Part shown: positions 59,466 to 64,000 of the stretch, piece by piece | Position numbering within the stretch: position 1 is the stretch's first letter | Layout: every line of letters starts with the position of its first letter | Origin: Tenacibaculum adriaticum | GTDB lineage: Bacteria > Bacteroidota > Bacteroidia > Flavobacteriales > Flavobacteriaceae | Length of the DNA: 64,000 nt | Assembly (NCBI RefSeq): GCF_008124875.1 | Contig: NZ_VNIA01000001.1 | Coordinates: 884,721-948,720 of the forward strand | Reading direction: 5' to 3' | The notes under the pieces: generated by a model | Databases searched by the model: none | What the model was told of the DNA's origin: nothing | The model's input: only the letters and a program-made list of their open reading frames with translations | Translations under genes and position numbers: made by a program

Positions 59466-62306
59466 TTAATGAGCTTCTAGCCAATTAAGTCCAACACCTA
59501 CTTCTACATCTAACGGAACGGTTAGTTTATAGGCATTTTCCATTTCTTGTTTAATAATAGGCTTAATGATTTCTAATTCATCTTTATGTATATCAAATAC
59601 TAGTTCATCATGTACTTGTAATAACATTTTAGATTTGAATTGTTCTTTGTCAAATCGTTTTTTAATATTAATCATGGCAAGCTTTATAACATCTGCCGCA
59701 CTACCTTGTATAGGTGCGTTTACAGCATTTCGTTCTGCTGCACCACGAACAATGGCATTTCGTGAGTTGATGTCTTTTAAATAGCGTTTACGACCTAAAA
59801 TGGTTTCTACATATCCATGATCACGAGCAAAATCTACCTGTTCGGCCATATAGTTTCGTAATTTAGGGTATGTTTTATAATACGTATCTATTAATTCTTT
59901 GGCTTCACTTCGAGTTAAATCTGTTTGGTTACTTAGTCCAAATGCAGATACACCATATATAATTCCGAAGTTAACTGTTTTAGCATTACTACGTTGTTCA
60001 CGAGTCACTTCTTTAAGAGGTACATTAAATACTTTAGCTGCAGTTGAAGCGTGAATATCTTCTTCGTTTTGAAAAGCTTTAATCATTGTTTCTTCTTCAC
60101 TCAATGCTGCAATAATTCGCAATTCTATTTGAGAATAATCCGCAGCTACTAATACAAAGTCTTTATTTCGTGGAATAAATGCTTTCCTAACTTCTTGTCC
60201 GCGTTTTGTACGAATAGGAATATTTTGTAAGTTCGGATTGTTAGAGCTTAATCTTCCTGTTGCAGCAACGGCCTGTGCATATACAGTGTGAACTCTTTTT
60301 GTTTTCGGATTTACTTCATTGGGTAGCGCATCTACATAAGTACTTTGCAGTTTTTTATATTGGCGATATAGTAAAATATCCGTGACGATTTGATGGTCTT
60401 TTGCTAAATAAGAAAGAACATCTTCTGCTGTTGAATATTGACCTGTTTTTGTTTTTTTTGGTTTGTCAACCAATTTCATGTTTTCAAATAATACAACTCC
60501 TAGTTGTTTCGGAGATGCAATATTAAATTCTTCACCCGCTTGCTCGTAAATTCGTTTTTCTAATTCAGTAATGTCTTTGGTTAAATCTACCGAAAGGGAT
60601 TTTAAAAATTCGGTATCAATATTAATACCTTCAATTTCCATAGAGGTTAATACCGATACTAAAGGCATTTCAACTTCATTAAAAAGCTTGGTTAAATTTC
60701 CGCTTTCAAGCTCTTTTTCAAAATGTTCTTTTAACTGAAGTGTAATGTCAGAATCTTCTACCGCATATTCCGTTTGTTTTCCTAATTCAACAGTTCGCAT
60801 CGATAACTGATTTTTGCCTTTCTTGCCTATGAGTTCCGTAATTGAAACAGGTTGATAGTTTAAGTAGGTTTCGGCTAATATATCCATATTATGTCGCATA
60901 TCTGGGTTAATTAGATAATGCGCAATCATAGTATCAAACAAGTTACCTTTTACAGGGATGTTGTAATTAGATAATACTTTGATATCGTATTTAATATTAT
61001 GTCCAATTTTTTCGATGTCTTCATTTTCAAAAAAGAGACGAAATTCTTCTAAAAGCGTTTGTGTTTCTTTTTGATCTTCTGGAAAAGCTACATAATAACC
61101 TTTACCAACTTCCCAAGAAAAAGCAATTCCAATCAATTCAACTTCCAAAGCTTTTAAACCTGTAGTTTCGGTATCAAAACATACAGAAGTTTGTTGGAGT
61201 AATTTTTCGATTAATAGTCTTCTTGAAAGAGGTGTATTAACTAATTGATAAAAATGACTGGTATTTTCAATAGTTTTATATCCGTTGATTTGATTTTCTT
61301 CGGAGATAGTTCCAGTTCCAGGAGCTGCAAACAGATCAAATTGATTCGAAGTGTTTATGCTACTTTTTTTAGAAGGTGTTTTATCTTCAGTTATAGTTTG
61401 AGAGGTTTCATTTACTGAACTAGTATTAAATGCTTTCAAAAAATTTTCAGTCATACGACGGAACTCTAATTCGGCAAAAATCTCTTTTGTTTTTTCAATA
61501 TCAGGTTGCTCAAAAATTAATTTGTCTTGCTCCAATTCAACAGGAACATCTAGCATAATAGTGGCTAACTGTTTAGACAGCATTCCAAGATCAACACTTG
61601 CTTCTATCTTCTCTTTCATTTTGCCTTTTAATTCATGCGTATTGGCAAGCAAATTTTCCATACTACCATATTGAGATAAGAATTTTTTGGCTGTTTTTTC
61701 ACCAACACCAGGTAATCCAGGTATGTTGTCGGCAGCGTCTCCCATCATTCCTAAAAAGTCAATTACTTGCTCAGGTCTTTCAACTCCAAATTTAGCTTTT
61801 ACTTCTTCAATTCCCCACTTTTCATATCCATTACCCATTCTAGGTGGTTTGTACATGAAAATATTATCAGAAACCAATTGAGCAAAATCTTTATCGGGAG
61901 TTACCATATAGGTTTCTAAACCTGCTTTTTCAGCTTTTTTGGCAAGTGTACCAATAATATCATCAGCTTCATACCCTTCTTTTATAATTGCGGGAATATT
62001 CATGGCCTCTAATATTTTTTCAATATATGGTACGGCTATTCTAATTGCTTCAGGTGTTTCTTGTCTGTTAGATTTATATTCTGGAAAAACTTCATTTCTG
62101 TCAACACTCCCACCTTTGTCAAAACACACAGCTAAATAATCAGGCTTTTCACGTTTTATAACATCTAATAATGAATTGGTAAAACCTAAGATTGCAGAAG
62201 TATCCATTCCTTTAGAATTAATACGTGGGTTTTTAATAAAGGCATAATATCCTCTAAAAATAAGTGCATATGCGTCGAGTAAAAAAAGTCTTTTTTTGTT
62301 AATCAT
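59466..62306 (-). CDS. polA: DNA polymerase I
   Basis: A 946-residue polymerase. The 5'-3' exonuclease domain (about 1-290) carries the metal Asp set (LLDAYALIFRGYYAF, MMGDAADNIPGLPGVGEKTA); the 3'-5' proofreading domain (about 345-520) retains the DxE of VCFDTETTGLK; the polymerase domain (about 560-946) has VAADYSQIELRIIAALS (motif A), the O helix RSNAKTVNFGIIYGVSAFGL and LLQVHDELVFD (motif C). Linker at 290-345 is Ser/Thr-rich. Divergent from the metallophosphoesterase. Confidence 0.97.
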   Translation of the reverse strand: MINKKRLFLLDAYALIFRGYYAFIKNPRINSKGMDTSAILGFTNSLLDVIKREKPDYLAVCFDKGGSVDRNEVFPEYKSNRQETPEAIRIAVPYIEKILEAMNIPAIIKEGYEADDIIGTLAKKAEKAGLETYMVTPDKDFAQLVSDNIFMYKPPRMGNGYEKWGIEEVKAKFGVERPEQVIDFLGMMGDAADNIPGLPGVGEKTAKKFLSQYGSMENLLANTHELKGKMKEKIEASVDLGMLSKQLATIMLDVPVELEQDKLIFEQPDIEKTKEIFAELEFRRMTENFLKAFNTSSVNETSQTITEDKTPSKKSSINTSNQFDLFAAPGTGTISEENQINGYKTIENTSHFYQLVNTPLSRRLLIEKLLQQTSVCFDTETTGLKALEVELIGIAFSWEVGKGYYVAFPEDQKETQTLLEEFRLFFENEDIEKIGHNIKYDIKVLSNYNIPVKGNLFDTMIAHYLINPDMRHNMDILAETYLNYQPVSITELIGKKGKNQLSMRTVELGKQTEYAVEDSDITLQLKEHFEKELESGNLTKLFNEVEMPLVSVLTSMEIEGINIDTEFLKSLSVDLTKDITELEKRIYEQAGEEFNIASPKQLGVVLFENMKLVDKPKKTKTGQYSTAEDVLSYLAKDHQIVTDILLYRQYKKLQSTYVDALPNEVNPKTKRVHTVYAQAVAATGRLSSNNPNLQNIPIRTKRGQEVRKAFIPRNKDFVLVAADYSQIELRIIAALSEEETMIKAFQNEEDIHASTAAKVFNVPLKEVTREQRSNAKTVNFGIIYGVSAFGLSNQTDLTRSEAKELIDTYYKTYPKLRNYMAEQVDFARDHGYVETILGRKRYLKDINSRNAIVRGAAERNAVNAPIQGSAADVIKLAMINIKKRFDKEQFKSKMLLQVHDELVFDIHKDELEIIKPIIKQEMENAYKLTVPLDVEVGVGLNWLEAH

Positions 62307-62381
62307 TTTAGGTGTATGTTGAAGAAGGTAAAGCTACAAAACTTTAACAAGACATTAAAAATCATTTTTTGTTATTAGCCG

Positions 62382-62389
62382 TATCTTTG
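62382..62389 (+). promoter_or_regulatory. -7 element of the 62412 gene
   Basis: TATCTTTG matches TAnnTTTG 22 bases before the start; no -33 element is found at the usual distance. Confidence 0.5.
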
Positions 62390-62411
62390 TAACGAACATA
62401 AAAAAGAATAT

Positions 62412-63635
62412 ATGCCCCGTTGGATAATTTCATCTATTATTTTTTCAGTTGTAATAATTATGCTTGAATTGTATGCTTTTCAGGCAATTAAAATGATGAC
62501 CAATAATAAGATCTTTCGTTATGTTTGGTTGATGATTGGAGTATTTGCTTATGTAAATTTTTTCATAACTATTTTTGGATATGAGAGAAGTGATGGACAA
62601 ACTAAAGAGTTTCAATGGGCTGTTGGATTGTTGCTTTTAGCGTTACTACCAAAGTTGATTATTGTGTTTTTTATGTTTGGGGAAGATATAGTGCGTGGAG
62701 CTCAAAAAGGAATCTCCTATTTTTCTCCCGGAGAAACAGAAGCTTTGGCAGGGCGTAGAAAATTTATTGCGCAAATTGCATTGGGTATTGCTGCTTTGCC
62801 TTTTACCAGTTTGTTATATGGAATGGTTAGAGGAAAGCACAACTACAAAGTCTTAAAATATCAATTGCCTTTTAAAGATTTACCTGAGGCTTTTGATGGG
62901 TTTACCATTACACAAATTACAGATATTCATTCTGGAAGTTTTACGAATAAAGAAAAAATTCAATATGGAGTAGATTTAATTAATGAGCAAAAATCGGATA
63001 TACTGCTTTTTACAGGGGATATTGTCAATAATTTTGCTCATGAAATGGATGATTGGGTGGATGTTTTTAAACAATTACATGCTCCAATAGGTAAATATTC
63101 GATTCTTGGGAATCATGATTATGGTGATTATTCTGATTGGAAATCAGAAGAGGATAAAGAAGAAAATTTTAAAGCAGTAAAGGATATTCACCCAAAAATA
63201 GGATTTGATTTATTGTTAAATGAACATCGATATATAGAAAAAGATGGACAAAAAATAGCTTTAGTTGGTGTTGAGAATTGGGGAAAAGGTTTTAAAAAAG
63301 CAGGAGATTTAAAACAAGCAACTTCAGGAATACAAAAAGAAGATTTTAAAATTTTAATGAGCCATGATCCTAGTCATTGGGAGTATGAAGTAAAAGAAGA
63401 TGATTTTAATTATCATTTAACCTTAAGTGGGCATACTCACGGATTACAGTTTGGAATTGAAATTCCTGGTTTTATAAAATGGAGCCCAGCTCAATACGTA
63501 TATAAACAATGGGCAGGTTTGTATGAAGAATTTGGAAGATACATAAATGTAAACAGAGGGTTTGGATATCACGCTTTTCCTGGTAGAGTAGGGATTTGGC
63601 CAGAAATAACAGTGATAGAGTTGAAAAAAGCGTGA
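62412..63635 (+). CDS. Membrane-anchored metallophosphoesterase (paralogue of 22683-23909)
   Basis: A 407-residue protein with N-terminal membrane segments (about 1-150) and a calcineurin-like domain: QITDIHSGSF, LFTGDIVNNF, LGNHDYGDYSDWKS, MSHDPSHWEYE and LSGHTHGLQFG. The same NHDYGDYSDW and SHDPSHW runs recur in the 22683 gene, so the two are paralogues. This copy has no regulon box, so it is probably the constitutive version. Confidence 0.9.
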   Translation: MPRWIISSIIFSVVIIMLELYAFQAIKMMTNNKIFRYVWLMIGVFAYVNFFITIFGYERSDGQTKEFQWAVGLLLLALLPKLIIVFFMFGEDIVRGAQKGISYFSPGETEALAGRRKFIAQIALGIAALPFTSLLYGMVRGKHNYKVLKYQLPFKDLPEAFDGFTITQITDIHSGSFTNKEKIQYGVDLINEQKSDILLFTGDIVNNFAHEMDDWVDVFKQLHAPIGKYSILGNHDYGDYSDWKSEEDKEENFKAVKDIHPKIGFDLLLNEHRYIEKDGQKIALVGVENWGKGFKKAGDLKQATSGIQKEDFKILMSHDPSHWEYEVKEDDFNYHLTLSGHTHGLQFGIEIPGFIKWSPAQYVYKQWAGLYEEFGRYINVNRGFGYHAFPGRVGIWPEITVIELKKA

Positions 63636-63721
63636 TTTTTTAACATTATTAATGATAATATAATAGTTACATAATAAAAAAGTGTTATTTTTAGGCGCTC
63701 TACAGATAAAATTTATGTAAA

Positions 63722-64000
63722 ATGACAAAGTTTGGAGAAATTATTAGTATAAATAAACCTGTACTTATAGATTTTTATTTTGATTGGGAAGATGTAGATA
63801 TGAACATAGATACACTTCGTGATGTTGCTGCAGCATTAGGAGATAAGGCAAAAGTGATAAAAATCGATATTAAAAAGAATGAAATTCTAGCAGATGCTTT
63901 ACGAGTAAAAGGAAATCCTACCTTTATGATTTATAAAAATGGGGAAATGAAGTGGAGGCAAACAGGAGAGCAAGACGCGAATACTTTAATAGGGCTGGTT
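63722..64000 (+). CDS. Partial thioredoxin-fold protein without CxxC
   Basis: An open frame from ATG 63722 to the right edge (93 codons, incomplete). It has the thioredoxin pattern PVLIDFYFDW, KVIKIDIKKNE and cis-Pro GNPTFMIYKNGE, as in the 28530 thioredoxin. But at the active site, where CGPC would stand after the Trp, it reads EDVD, so it cannot do dithiol chemistry. Redox-inactive thioredoxin-like adaptors of this kind occur in Flavobacteriia. Confidence 0.8.
   Translation, partial: MTKFGEIISINKPVLIDFYFDWEDVDMNIDTLRDVAAALGDKAKVIKIDIKKNEILADALRVKGNPTFMIYKNGEMKWRQTGEQDANTLIGLV

Overview
The window comes from an AT-rich member of the Bacteroidota, almost certainly a marine Flavobacteriaceae relative of Tenacibaculum or Polaribacter. 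The evidence is the Bacteroidota-type promoter element TAnnTTTG seen repeatedly, a PorP/SprF outer-membrane protein of the type IX secretion family, DUF6089, and the uppS-bamA-ompH-ompH-murI gene order. No rRNA, tRNA, CRISPR array, transposase or integrase was found. Two genes run off the edges (1-768 on the minus strand and 63722-64000 on the plus strand).

Region 1 (1-12.76 kb) is an accessory defence region. It holds a type I restriction locus on the minus strand: hsdR, a PD-(D/E)xK protein, hsdS and a partial gene with a McrA/McrB-like head domain. No hsdM is visible. Upstream lie an XRE repressor/ImmA-type peptidase pair and a 460-base gap with a probable small RNA that has its own promoter and terminator. 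Next is a plus-strand three-gene bacterial ubiquitin-like operon: a tandem-Ubl/E2 fusion, a JAB/E1 fusion and a DUF6527 zinc-ribbon protein. The region ends with two poorly understood genes, iteron-like repeats and a cluster of inverted repeats.

Region 2 (12.77-41.5 kb) is the most striking part. It is a stress or dormancy island whose operons share one promoter architecture. A palindrome of form TGA(T/C/G)-N4-(A/G)TCA begins exactly 35 bases before a TAnnTTTG-like -7 element, which places it near -41.5, as at class II Crp/Fnr-activated promoters. I found 12 such sites. They precede four universal stress proteins, an L,D-transpeptidase operon, Mla-type lipid transport, a flavin oxidase-like protein, a phospholipid synthase/metallophosphoesterase operon, a lipoprotein/MacB-type ABC exporter, a thioredoxin/DUF302/TerB-like operon, a ribosome hibernation factor, a small heat-shock protein, nucleases and envelope lipoproteins. 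The island also encodes its likely controllers. One is a histidine kinase whose PAS domain aligns without gaps to FixL, including the haem-ligand His and the oxygen-stabilising Arg at the same 20-residue spacing. The other is a response regulator fused to a Crp/Fnr-type DNA-binding module. The inferred circuit is an oxygen (or related ligand) signal, then the FixL-like kinase, then the REC-Crp regulator, then the boxes, resembling a DosR-like hypoxic dormancy regulon.

Region 3 (41.6-64 kb) is ordinary chromosomal backbone: porP/sprF, murI, two ompH/skp genes, bamA, uppS, DUF6089, nadK, a CBS protein, pdxJ, an esterase, an aldo/keto reductase with its own Crp-type regulator, trigger factor, a DEAD-box helicase, polA and a second metallophosphoesterase. 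It also contains a probable 33-residue gene at 59290-59391 with its own promoter and terminator, a REP-like palindromic segment near 54.9 kb, and at the right edge a thioredoxin-fold protein lacking the CxxC motif.
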